From Pedosphaera sp. (lineage in GTDB: Bacteria > Verrucomicrobiota > Verrucomicrobiia > Limisphaerales > Pedosphaeraceae), in assembly GCA_028293285.1 (NCBI GenBank), contig JAQGPC010000006.1, positions 1 to 37,936 on the forward strand: a stretch of DNA of 37,936 nucleotides. The letters are read 5' to 3'. A program made the translations under genes and the position numbers. Of this stretch, positions 8,593 through 15,085 are shown in pieces. Within the stretch, counting starts at the first letter, position 1. Each line of letters opens with the position of its first letter. The notes beneath the pieces are model-generated. The model saw only the letters and a list, made by a program, of their open reading frames with translations, ran no database searches and was not told where the DNA came from.

Positions 8593-9336
8593 TTACATTA
8601 CCATGCCACCGTCCACCGTCAGCACCTGTCCCGTGACATAACGAGCTGCCGGACTGGCTAGGAACAACGCTGCTCCGGCGATGTCTTCTGGTTGTCCCAG
8701 GCAGTTTAACGGGATTTTTTTCAACAATTCCACCTTTAACTCTTCCTTCAACACCGCCGTCATGTCCGTTTCCACAAATCCGGGCGCCACCGCATTCACC
8801 GTGATGCCCCGCGATGCCAGTTCCCGCGCAACCGATTTGGTCAATCCAATCAACGCCGCCTTGCTGGCCGCATAATTACATTGGCCCGCATTGCCAATCA
8901 GCCCGATGATCGAGGCAATATTGATGATCCGCCCGGAACGTTGCTTGATGAAGCTCCGCGAAAACGCCCGTGTAAAATTAAAAGCGCCCTTTAAATTGGT
9001 ATTTAGCACGATATCCCAATCCTCATCGCTCATGCGCATTAGCAAGCCGTCCCGTGTCACCCCGGCATTATTTACCAGAATGTCCACTTTGCCCGCCTCA
9101 GCCAAAATTTTCTCCGCAGCGGCATTCACGGCCGCCGAATCCGAGACATCCACCGCCAAGGCCCACGCCTTGCGGCCTAATGCGCGAACCTCTCCGGCGA
9201 CCTTCTCCGAATTCTCCACCGTGCGCGAGACGCAGACCACATCGGCCCCTTCCGCGGCAAATTTCAAGGCAATCGCCCGCCCGATACCCCGGCCCGCGCC
9301 CGTCACCACTGCAATTTGATTAGCTAATTGGCTCAT
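8593..9336 (-). CDS. fabG: 3-oxoacyl-[acyl-carrier-protein] reductase
   Basis: The 247-residue short-chain dehydrogenase reduces 3-oxoacyl-ACP with NADPH in fatty-acid elongation. It has the cofactor loop VTGAGRGIGRAIA near the N-terminus, NNAG near residue 90, and the catalytic region NIASIIGLIGNAGQCNYAASKAA, giving Ser, Tyr and Lys. The C-terminal FLASPAARYVTGQVLTVDGG is characteristic of FabG. I chose the ATG at 9336, which starts MSQLANQIAVVTG; the longer frame to 9381 adds a non-family tail. In most bacteria fabD lies directly upstream, but here an 8.8 kb island intervenes, so fabG needs its own promoter. A TTGACA hexamer on the minus strand (9372-9377) is a candidate -35 box, but no good -10 box follows. 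Confidence 0.95.
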   Translation of the reverse strand: MSQLANQIAVVTGAGRGIGRAIALKFAAEGADVVCVSRTVENSEKVAGEVRALGRKAWALAVDVSDSAAVNAAAEKILAEAGKVDILVNNAGVTRDGLLMRMSDEDWDIVLNTNLKGAFNFTRAFSRSFIKQRSGRIINIASIIGLIGNAGQCNYAASKAALIGLTKSVARELASRGITVNAVAPGFVETDMTAVLKEELKVELLKKIPLNCLGQPEDIAGAALFLASPAARYVTGQVLTVDGGMVM

Positions 9337-10325
9337 ATAAGTCCGCCAGTTGTCGATTTTTGCCCACCAATTGTCAATCAATCAAAAACCGCACCCCTGC
9401 CCGTAAATGGAGCGGATCAGCCCTGAGTGGGAAATGGAGTGGTGGAGTCATAGAGAATTGGGTCGGCGGATTTTAATTAGCCTATCGTCCTCCTCGTCGT
9501 CGTCCTCGTTATCCATCCTCGCCGCACGCCGGACAGTCTTCACTCAACCAAAGCCCCTCAACCCTCAACTCCCTTCATTCCGCACCCCGCACTCCGAATT
9601 CCGCACTCGACTAACTCGTACCAAGTCGTACTGGCTCGTATCAGCTTAAAAACGGCACCATCATCGTAGCAACCGACGTGAGAAGGTGACCCCATTCCGA
9701 CTCCCCCCTTGGCTTGCCCCAATTCGTGTTCATTCGTGCGATTGGTGTCTCGGTCTTTAATTTTTTTACTCGAATTAACTCAAGTTAAGTCGAGTTAACT
9801 CGAGATAGTACCATACACGTATTAATTTCCATTAGTCGTTCTCGTCCTCCGACTCGTCGTCGGCTCGGTTTGAGTTCCCCTGTGTGACCTTTGCGTCCTT
9901 TCGCGGCCAATGTGTCTTGGTGTCTTCCATTCCCCATTCGTGTTCATAAGCGTTCATCTGCGGTTACTCTGCATTCCGCCTTCTGCCTTTCTCTTACGTT
10001 GGCCCTCGACCCTGGTCCCTCGTCTCTCGACCGCTGTTCGGAGTCCCGCTTCATTTTTTTACCGTAAATAACCGCAATTAACCGTAATCGGCGCGGAATA
10101 ACTGCAATTCCATCGGATTTTCGCGGACCTCTCAACCCTCGGCAGCCTTCCGCCCTCCGGCTCGCAGGCACGTCACTCGTCACACACCATTTTTCACTTC
10201 AATTGTCAAAGAACCGGCCCGCAAAAGCACCGCAGCCCGCTAACCGACTGGCCATATTAATAACACATGTTATACACCGGTCAACTCTTTTTTCAGCATG
10301 ATAGCGCACCCCTCCTCCTCGTAGC

Positions 10326-10365
10326 GCGGACTTTCCAGTCCGCCGTACCGCCGACATTCCTGTCG
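10326..10365. repeat. Two tandem hairpins with TTCC loops
   Basis: GCGGACT-TTCC-AGTCCGC (10326-10343, 7-base stem) is followed by CGACA-TTCC-TGTCG (10352-10365, 5-base stem). Both are perfect stems around the same tetraloop but have different stem sequences. That pattern suggests a structured repeat family, conserved for folding rather than sequence. Confidence 0.6.
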
Positions 10366-10440
10366 ACCACTTGCCATTAACCCCATTTGCCTCCTTTCCC
10401 TCCCGCACCCCTAAACAGACCCATACCCTCCGCCAAAGGA

Positions 10441-10462
10441 GCGCGCCGTTCACGGCGCTTCA
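10441..10462. repeat. Palindromic repeat, left copy (GCGCCG-TTCA-CGGCGC)
   Basis: A perfect 6-base stem with a TTCA loop (10443-10458) sits inside a 22-base sequence that occurs again, identical, at 18070-18091. The two copies stand near the two ends of the island between fabG and fabD. Confidence 0.75.
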
Positions 10463-10638
10463 CTGCCAAACCTGCGGCAACTAAAAACCCGCCCGCCACC
10501 GCCCCACTTTTTAGAGGTGGCAACCCAGGTCACAAGGCTCTGACCTTGCCCCCCTCAAAGCTTGCTCGACATCTGTGGGAGCGGGTGTTGCTATAAACAT
10601 GTCGTCTGTATCGTGGTTCTGAAATTTCAATTCGGCGG

Positions 10639-10702
10639 TGGCGCAAGCCCAGTCTTTGCCCCGGCGGGGCATCTGAAAATAGCCCGGCAATTCATTGCCG
10701 GG
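10639..10702 (+). repeat. Double-hairpin repeat (copy 1 of 2)
   Basis: The element reads TGGCGCAAGC, then TGCCCC-GGC-GGGGCA (10657-10671), CTGAAAATAG, and CCCGGCAAT-TC-ATTGCCGGG (10683-10702, perfect 9-base stem). A related copy without the second stem arm lies at 37733-37787 in the same orientation. Confidence 0.7.
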
Positions 10703-10756
10703 AGCAATGCAACATGGCCCCAAGTCCCAGCGGGACGACTTGTATTCGCACAAAAG

Positions 10757-10899
10757 ACCTAACCATGCGCTACTCGCCCCCGGCCATCCATGCAGGAAAT
10801 CCTGCTCGACAAACCGCACCCCCTGCGGCAACCTCCATCGCCAATGAGGCATCCAATATTTCAACCCACGAACCACCAACTGTATATTAATAGTTAGGC
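10757..10899 (+). repeat. attC-like site 1 (cassette recombination site candidate)
   Basis: The 143-base element opens with ACCTAAC (10757-10763), matching the R'' consensus RYYYAAC. It closes with GTTAGGC (10893-10899), matching R' GTTRRRY. The next start codon lies 11 bases downstream. Its inner part holds the hairpins GCAGGA-AA-TCCTGC (10792-10805) and CCGCA-CCCCC-TGCGG, shared with three other spacers. I see no convincing L''/L' pairing here, so the call depends on the ends and on comparison with the other sites. Confidence 0.5.
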
Positions 10900-10910
10900 A
10901 TCGCTAGCGT

Positions 10911-11300
10911 ATGTGGATTCAACGGACACCAGAGGAAGAGGCACAGTGGCAGCAGTCCGCCGAGCAGGATGCGCGCTCGCACGGATTGATGATTGGGATT
11001 TTGGCTTGGAGCTTCGTAGTCTTGGCTCTGTCGGCTGGTTGGATGGTCAGCTTCTCTACCGGCGTGGTCGTTCAGAGGAGTTTCGGCGGAACTTTTTGGA
11101 TGCGCTTGCTGATATTTGGGCTGCTCGGTTCACCCGTCATTTTCATCGCTCGTCGTGCCGAGAGCAGGAAGGCGTTGCGGAAGTCGCGGCTTCGAACGAT
11201 TTGCCCGAAGTGTGACACAGCAGCAGAGGGTAACGCTGGGGCGACGTGCCAGTGTGGAGGTGCCTTTGTTCCGGCAAGCACGATGAAATGGGTTGAGTAG
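10911..11300 (+). CDS. Cassette gene 1: small membrane protein with zinc-ribbon tail
   Basis: The 129-residue protein starts MWIQRTPEEEAQWQQSAEQDA. It has two hydrophobic segments (about residues 25-48 and 62-78, the second followed by a basic stretch), then a cysteine cluster CPKC near residue 98 and CQC near residue 113 that could bind zinc. The function is unknown. It is probably an inner-membrane protein with both termini in the cytoplasm. The ATG lies only 11 bases after the GTTAGGC core and has no recognisable ribosome binding site, as is common for integron cassettes. The gene ends TAG, 16 bases before the next attC-like site. Confidence 0.65.
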   Translation: MWIQRTPEEEAQWQQSAEQDARSHGLMIGILAWSFVVLALSAGWMVSFSTGVVVQRSFGGTFWMRLLIFGLLGSPVIFIARRAESRKALRKSRLRTICPKCDTAAEGNAGATCQCGGAFVPASTMKWVE

Positions 11301-11316
11301 TGGGTGTGTCCACGAT

Positions 11317-11517
11317 GCCTGACACATCACTGCAGCCAACGCGGGATGGCGGCTTCAGTTCTGCTTCTTGGTTCAGAAATAAAGTAACAGGTTTGGAATC
11401 CACGGCAGGAAATCCTGCTGGACGAACAGCACCCCCTGCGGCAACCTCCCACCACCGCCTTTGCGGCACCGAATGTTTCACTAACATGAACAACAGTCTG
11501 TATATTAATTGTTAGGT
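11317..11517 (+). repeat. attC-like site 2
   Basis: The 201-base element has R''-like GCCTGAC (11317-11323, one deviation from RYYYAAC), L''-like TGCAGCC (11331-11337) and, at the other end, L'-like GTCTGTA (11496-11502). R' GTTAGGT follows at 11511-11517. L'' and L' can pair if a G-T wobble and one mismatch are allowed. The 3' half (from 11405) is the shared hairpin block, here with compensatory change in a stem (CCGC-CTTT-GCGG). It is longer than typical attC sites. Confidence 0.5.
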
Positions 11518-11558
11518 GCTGGACAAAGCACCCCTTCGTATCATTTCAAAAAAGACTT

Positions 11559-11762
11559 ATGATATTTCGCGGAGTTCTTTACCTATCGGTGGGCGTTGCT
11601 CTGGCTTTTGGTGCTTTCCGTGCACTTCGTGGCAAACGGCATCGCAATCACCCATCGGCGGATCAAAAAATGTGGGGGGTTTTATTATTGATTAGCGCGT
11701 TTTTGTTAATCGCTCTTGGTGGCAGGCTTTTATTCTTAGGAGTCCGTGTAAGCGGTGGGTGA
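11559..11762 (+). CDS. Cassette gene 2: small two-helix membrane protein
   Basis: The 67-residue protein starts MIFRGVLYLSVGVALAFGAF. It has two membrane-length hydrophobic segments (about residues 4-21 and 39-60) joined by a basic loop RALRGKRHRNHPSADQK. No motif or known family is recognised. The ATG is 41 bases after the R' core at 11511-11517. It is short and has no homologue visible in the window, so it could be spurious. Its position between two recombination-site-like elements and its coherent hairpin topology favour a real gene. Confidence 0.5.
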   Translation: MIFRGVLYLSVGVALAFGAFRALRGKRHRNHPSADQKMWGVLLLISAFLLIALGGRLLFLGVRVSGG

Positions 11763-11765
11763 GTG

Positions 11766-11889
11766 TGCAGCCAACGAAAGGAAATCCTGCTGGACGAACC
11801 GCACCCCCCTGCGGCAACCTCCCACCACCGCCTATGAGGCACCCAATGTTTCAACCCACGAACCACAGGTTGTACATCAATTGTTAGGC
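11766..11889 (+). repeat. attC-like site 3 (5' core missing)
   Basis: L''-like TGCAGCC (11766-11772) starts four bases after the stop codon of cassette gene 2. L'-like GGTTGTA (11868-11874) pairs with it if G-T wobbles are allowed, and R' GTTAGGC follows at 11883-11889. No R'' is visible upstream, so this end may be eroded or overlapped by the coding sequence. The central part is the shared hairpin block (copy 3, 11777-11889). Confidence 0.45.
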
Positions 11890-11901
11890 CGCTACGCTTT
11901 T

Positions 11902-12414
11902 ATGAAAAACCCACTCATCATTATATTATCGGGCCTGCTTATTTGTGGCTGTTCGCGCTCCAGCTCTGGCCCGCGCACGACGCCAGCCACGGAAGGTATC
12001 AAGGGGCAATTGATTGGTCTGGCACAATTGGTTGACGCCGGCAATACCACGCCGGAAGCCGCTTTGGAGTCACGTTACTGGGCGCGGGCTCATGGCGATT
12101 ATGATGCCGTCATCGCCGCGACCGATCCGCAAGCAGTGGACGGCGCAAAAGCCTGGATGGGAGATAAAGCCACCTTCCGCGCCAGATCACAAAACGAGTT
12201 TGCTTCCTTCAAGGGAATTCAAATTTTAGCCCGTAAAAACCTGGCCAACGGCAAAGTGGAGTTGAAATACCAGTTTGCATTCCAGGATGGTTCGACTCGG
12301 CAGCAGACCAAAATTGCAGAGATGGTCAAAATTAATGGCGCATGGAGGAGCGGCCAAACACGCGTCTATGATGCAAGTTGGGATGATGGCAGCGAGCCAG
12401 AGCCACAAGCTTGA
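11902..12414 (+). CDS. Cassette gene 3: lipoprotein of unknown function
   Basis: The 170-residue protein begins MKNPLIIILSGLLICGCSRSSS, a signal peptide with lipobox LICGC, so it should be an envelope lipoprotein. The mature part has a helical stretch (GIKGQLIGLAQLVDAGNTTPEAALESRYWARAHGD region), then a beta-rich part ending VELKYQFAFQDGSTRQQTKIAEMVKINGAWRSG. That part looks like an NTF2/DUF4878-type fold that reports a value plus an error term, but I would not name the family firmly. I chose the ATG at 11902, 12 bases after the GTTAGGC core; the open frame to 11755 runs through the repeat. Confidence 0.7.
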   Translation: MKNPLIIILSGLLICGCSRSSSGPRTTPATEGIKGQLIGLAQLVDAGNTTPEAALESRYWARAHGDYDAVIAATDPQAVDGAKAWMGDKATFRARSQNEFASFKGIQILARKNLANGKVELKYQFAFQDGSTRQQTKIAEMVKINGAWRSGQTRVYDASWDDGSEPEPQA

Positions 12415-12445
12415 GCCTGGCAAGCCGATTTATCAGCATGACGCA

Positions 12446-12663
12446 ACCTAACCAGCCGTGAGGCTGTGTGAAAACTCCCGGCGTGATTGGCGGCTGGGTG
12501 CGGAATGGGAAAGTATTTTCTGGGGCGGTTGTGTTTAGTTTCCGGCCAACGAAAGGAAATCCTGCTGGACAAACCGCACCCCCTGCGGCAACCTCGCACC
12601 ACCGCCTATGAGACACCCAATGTTTGAACCCACGAACCACCGGTTGTATATTAATCCTTAGGC
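12446..12663 (+). repeat. attC-like site 4, carrying an IS-end-like insert
   Basis: R'' ACCTAAC (12446-12452) is followed after CAGCCGT by GAGGCTGTGTGAAAACT, which resembles the terminal repeat of the IS at 12934-14613, and then about 70 bases also found at 15025-15085. The hairpin block (copy 4, 12552-12663) follows, with L'-like GGTTGTA and a degenerate R' CTTAGGC (12657-12663). The altered first base of R' may make the site inactive. Confidence 0.45.
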
Positions 12664-12666
12664 CAC

Positions 12667-12894
12667 ATGAAAGCTCTGGGCACATACGTGACTTGTTGCT
12701 TGCTTCTAGTCAGCTCAGCTGGGTTATTCGGCTGTGCGACGACAGGGCATACGGATGCTTCTACCAGAGCGGCAGAAGACAAAGAGTGGGATGATATGAC
12801 GGTGGCGCAAAAGGTCGGATATTATCTCTATTGGCCGCTTCAATATGGATTACTGTACGGTGGTTCTGCAGCGGCATCGAGTACGAGTCATTGA
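12667..12894 (+). CDS. Cassette gene 4: small lipoprotein
   Basis: The 75-residue protein begins MKALGTYVTCCLLLVSSAGLFGCATT, a signal peptide with lipobox LFGC. The mature part, about 52 residues, is acidic at first (RAAEDKEWDDMTVAQKVG) and then aromatic (YYLYWPLQYGLLYGG). The function is unknown. The ATG is only three bases after the core CTTAGGC. The next attC arm starts 25 bases after the stop codon. Confidence 0.6.
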   Translation: MKALGTYVTCCLLLVSSAGLFGCATTGHTDASTRAAEDKEWDDMTVAQKVGYYLYWPLQYGLLYGGSAAASSTSH

Positions 12895-13092
12895 GAGTTT
12901 GTTATAGGATTGGCACGTGGCCTAACCATGCGTGAGCCTGTGTGAAAAGTATTTTACTTTTTGTAAAATGGCGTGGGGTTGGCGAGGTGTTGACCGGATT
13001 TTGAGGTTTTTCTTTTTTGAAGTTTTCCAGGAGGCCAAATTATTGATCTGGGAATGGGAGCGTTCCAGGTGGTTATTGGCGTCGCCAGTGGC

Positions 13093-13118
13093 AAAAAAGG
13101 GCTTTCGCCCTCTTTTTA
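13093..13118 (-). terminator. Intrinsic terminator of the transposase gene
   Basis: On the minus strand the transposase stop TAA runs into AAAAGAGGGC-GAAA-GCCCTTTTTT: a 5-base GC-rich stem with a GAAA tetraloop flanked by A and T runs. This is a classical rho-independent terminator. Confidence 0.75.
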
Positions 13119-14549
13119 TCCCTTCACAGCCACGGCCTTGATCAAATCGTCGAAGCTGACGATGTTCAAAACGCGTTTCAGGTTGTAGGCCAGCACGGTT
13201 AAACTCATTTCCGCCCCCACTCCGGCCAGTCTTTTGCATAAAAAATATCCGGCATTCATCGCTCGCTTGATCGTCCCGAAAGGATGTTCGACGATGGCCT
13301 TTCTTGATTTCATAATTTGCCCGTTGTTCTTCACCCGTTGCGCCATGGCTTCCATCAACGCTTCGTTTTCTTCGCGCGTAATCGTGCGATTAGCCTTGTT
13401 CCGGGTGCATTGCTTTTTGAGCGCACAAGTTTTACAGCCCGTGGCCCGGTAGTATCGCAATTCGCGCTTCTTCTCGAAGGTGCTGAAGCGGTAGGTCAGT
13501 GCTTTTTCTCCCGGACAGAGGTAAACATCCTTGTGCGCATCAAACGTAAATTTGCTTTTGCCATAGAGGCCCCGTTTGGTGTTGGCGCTGGTATCGGTCT
13601 TTTCCATATAGGGCGTGATGCCGTTTTCTGTGCAGTGCTGCACCGTCGCGTTGTTATAATATCCTTTGTCGGCCACGACGTTGAGTTGGCAGACGCCTAA
13701 AACTTCTTTGGCTGCCCTGGCCATGGTGGAGAGTTGTTGCACATCGGTGGCTTCATTAACGACCTCGTGGGCCACGATCAGTTTATGCTTGGCATCCACG
13801 GCGCTCTGCACGTTGTAGCAAACCTGCGCCCCATCGCGCGTGTGCATCAGCTTTGCGTCAGGATCGGTGGTGGAAATTTGTTTGTCTTCCTCGTCCAGTT
13901 GACTGCGCAGCTCCTCGTAATCACCCTGGCGTTCCTTGAGTTCCGCGATCTTCTCCATCAATTGCTGGCGCGTGAGGGCATTGGGCAGGGGCTCGGCCAG
14001 CTGGTCGCAGTCATCGAGTTCGGTCAGATAGGTTTTGATCCTGGCCTCAATGCCTGCGATCAATTCGCTCAATTTCTTTTCGTTGTAGTTGCGGTCCTTC
14101 GAGTTGACCGCCTTGAACTTCGAGCCATCGATGGCCACCAGTTCATTGCCGAAGAGTTGAAGCTTTTTACAAAGCAACGTAAACTCGCGGCAGGTTTGCA
14201 GGAGCGCTTTTTTATGGTCGCGGCGGAAGTCGGCAATGGTTTTGAAATCGGGTTTCAGCGTGCGCAAAAGCCAGATCACTTCCAGATTGCGCGTGCATTC
14301 CTTCTCCAACAGGCGTGAGGAACGCAGTCGATGCAGATAGCCATAGATATAAAGCCGCAATAGATCGCCCGGATCATACGGCGGCCGACCGGTCGAAGCG
14401 GCGACAGCTTTGGCAAACCCCAGCGCCCGCAGATCAAGTGAGCCAACAAAGGCATCCAGAAAACGCACTGGCGAATCGGTGGCGATGTAATCCTCGACCG
14501 CCTCCGGCAAGAGCAACTTCTGTTCACGCGGCAATCCACATAAATGCAT
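13116..14549 (-). CDS. IS1182-family DDE transposase
   Basis: The 477-residue protein has the N-terminal DUF772-type domain (about residues 1-120, including YDPGDLLRLYIYGYLHRLRSSRLLEKE). A DDE catalytic core follows: first Asp in LVAIDGSKFKAVNS, second Asp in VVADKGYYN, Glu in IVEHPFGTIKRAMNAGYFL. Between them lies a cysteine cluster (GCKTCALKKQC) typical of the family, and a coiled-coil-like insert at about residues 155-230. Length and residues are complete, so it is probably active. The start at 14549 (MHLCGLPREQKLLLPEA) lies 50 bases inside the right terminal repeat. Confidence 0.93.
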   Translation of the reverse strand: MHLCGLPREQKLLLPEAVEDYIATDSPVRFLDAFVGSLDLRALGFAKAVAASTGRPPYDPGDLLRLYIYGYLHRLRSSRLLEKECTRNLEVIWLLRTLKPDFKTIADFRRDHKKALLQTCREFTLLCKKLQLFGNELVAIDGSKFKAVNSKDRNYNEKKLSELIAGIEARIKTYLTELDDCDQLAEPLPNALTRQQLMEKIAELKERQGDYEELRSQLDEEDKQISTTDPDAKLMHTRDGAQVCYNVQSAVDAKHKLIVAHEVVNEATDVQQLSTMARAAKEVLGVCQLNVVADKGYYNNATVQHCTENGITPYMEKTDTSANTKRGLYGKSKFTFDAHKDVYLCPGEKALTYRFSTFEKKRELRYYRATGCKTCALKKQCTRNKANRTITREENEALMEAMAQRVKNNGQIMKSRKAIVEHPFGTIKRAMNAGYFLCKRLAGVGAEMSLTVLAYNLKRVLNIVSFDDLIKAVAVKG

Positions 14550-14713
14550 AGTTGTCCGACGTACTCAAAATCCCTATATTCATCCAACCTTGAAAAAGTT
14601 TTCACACAGGCTCTCACTGGAGCCAACCGGCGTTGGCACTGTCAGTTCCGTTGCGCGGTTCGCGTCGCGAGTCGCCGATGGCTCAGTTCTTGGCCGTTAG
14701 GCCACTTCACACC

Positions 14714-15004
14714 GTGAGCGAACCCATTGGCATTGGCGACCCAGCACTACCGCCCCCGACAGCGGAGGATTTGCAGCAGGTTCGTTTGGTGCGGCAGTGG
14801 AGCAACACCCCACCACGGCACTCGGAGATTCTGCAACTTTGGCATTTCTGGCCAGAGTTGCAGCAGCAGACACTGGCGGCGTGTCTCGTAGTCGTGCGTG
14901 ACACTTCGGTTTACGTTCTCGGCACATTCGAGCGCCGCCAGGCGCGGTGGTGGCAGATCATGACGCAGGAGCGCGGCCTTGAGTTGCAGATTGAGGATTT
15001 ATGA
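14714..15004 (+). CDS. Cassette gene 5: small soluble protein of unknown function
   Basis: From the GTG at 14714 the protein has 96 residues, starting with SEPIGIGDPALPPPTAEDL after the initiator. The rest reads as a short alpha/beta protein: helix VRLVRQWSN, a Trp-rich segment LQLWHFWPELQQQ, strands LAACLVVVRDTSVYVLGTFE, then RWWQIMTQERGLELQIED. No family is recognised and it has no signal peptide. I chose this GTG because it lies 11 bases after the GTTAGGC core; the open frame upstream to 14633 is inside the attC site. The next attC arm begins seven bases after the stop codon. Confidence 0.55.
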   Translation: MSEPIGIGDPALPPPTAEDLQQVRLVRQWSNTPPRHSEILQLWHFWPELQQQTLAACLVVVRDTSVYVLGTFERRQARWWQIMTQERGLELQIEDL

Positions 15005-15011
15005 CGACGCG

Positions 15012-15085
15012 GCCTAACCATGCGCGAGGCTGTGTGAAAACTCCCGGCGTGATTGGCGGGTGCGTGCGGAACGGGAAAGTATTTT
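15012..15085 (+). repeat. Broken attC-like site 6 with IS-end-like sequence
   Basis: R'' GCCTAAC (15012-15018) and spacer CATGCGC are followed at the usual insertion point by GAGGCTGTGTGAAAACT and about 55 more bases nearly identical to 12460-12520. No L'' arm or R' core follows, so the cassette array appears to end here, probably by deletion. Confidence 0.5.

Larger units (their letters stand above)
9337..10756. other. 1.4 kb non-coding, repeat-rich left part of the fab island
   Basis: I find no convincing gene here. 9337-9460 is the fabG upstream region. From about 9475 to 10110 the DNA is low in complexity and quasi-periodic: CTCGTCGTCGTCCTCG-like runs near 9488-9515, CGCAC/CCGAATTCCGCACT words near 9580-9610, an ACTCGAATTAACTCAAGTTAAG-like tract at 9765-9805, and ACCGTAAATAACCGCAATTAACC-like words at 10060-10090. 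From 10320 on it holds several perfect small hairpins, listed separately. Short open frames such as 9407-9649 and 9944-10183 are rich in Ser, Arg and Pro, lack family features, and look spurious. Confidence 0.7.
12934..14613 (-). mobile_element. IS1182-family insertion sequence
   Basis: The element is 1680 bases long, bounded by perfect 15-base terminal inverted repeats: GAGCCTGTGTGAAAA at 12934-12948 and its complement at 14599-14613. It carries one intact transposase gene on the minus strand. The flanks (GCGT left, TCAC right) show no target duplication. The insertion point is inside the 5' arm of an attC-like site, between the spacer CATGCGT and the L'' arm. Intact ends and an intact gene suggest a recent insertion. 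Confidence 0.85.
12920..14702 (+). repeat. attC-like site 5, interrupted by the IS element
   Basis: Removing 12934-14613 leaves a site of about 103 bases. R'' GCCTAAC (12920-12926) pairs 7/7 with R' GTTAGGC (14696-14702). L'' TGGAGCC (14618-14624) pairs with L' GGCTCA (14680-14685), leaving one extra base in L''. The inner stem CGGCG (14628-14632) pairs with CGCCG (14673-14677). Length, order and the extra base in L'' match known attC structure, making this the best attC in the window. Confidence 0.7.

Noticed and set aside
9407-10183. Short open frames in the island's left part
   Set aside because: Ser/Arg/Pro-rich composition, no start context and no family features. They follow the low-complexity DNA.
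11755-11901. N-terminal extension of the lipoprotein gene through the repeat
   Set aside because: It would hide a clear lipoprotein signal peptide and translate a non-coding repeat block.
10757-12663. Group IIC-attC intron explanation for the long separators
   Set aside because: No reverse transcriptase or maturase frame, no recognisable domain V, and each insert is only about 110 bases. Introns of this type are much longer.
13317-14318. Long + strand open frames opposite the transposase
   Set aside because: They are antisense shadows of a clear DDE transposase with intact motifs and ends.
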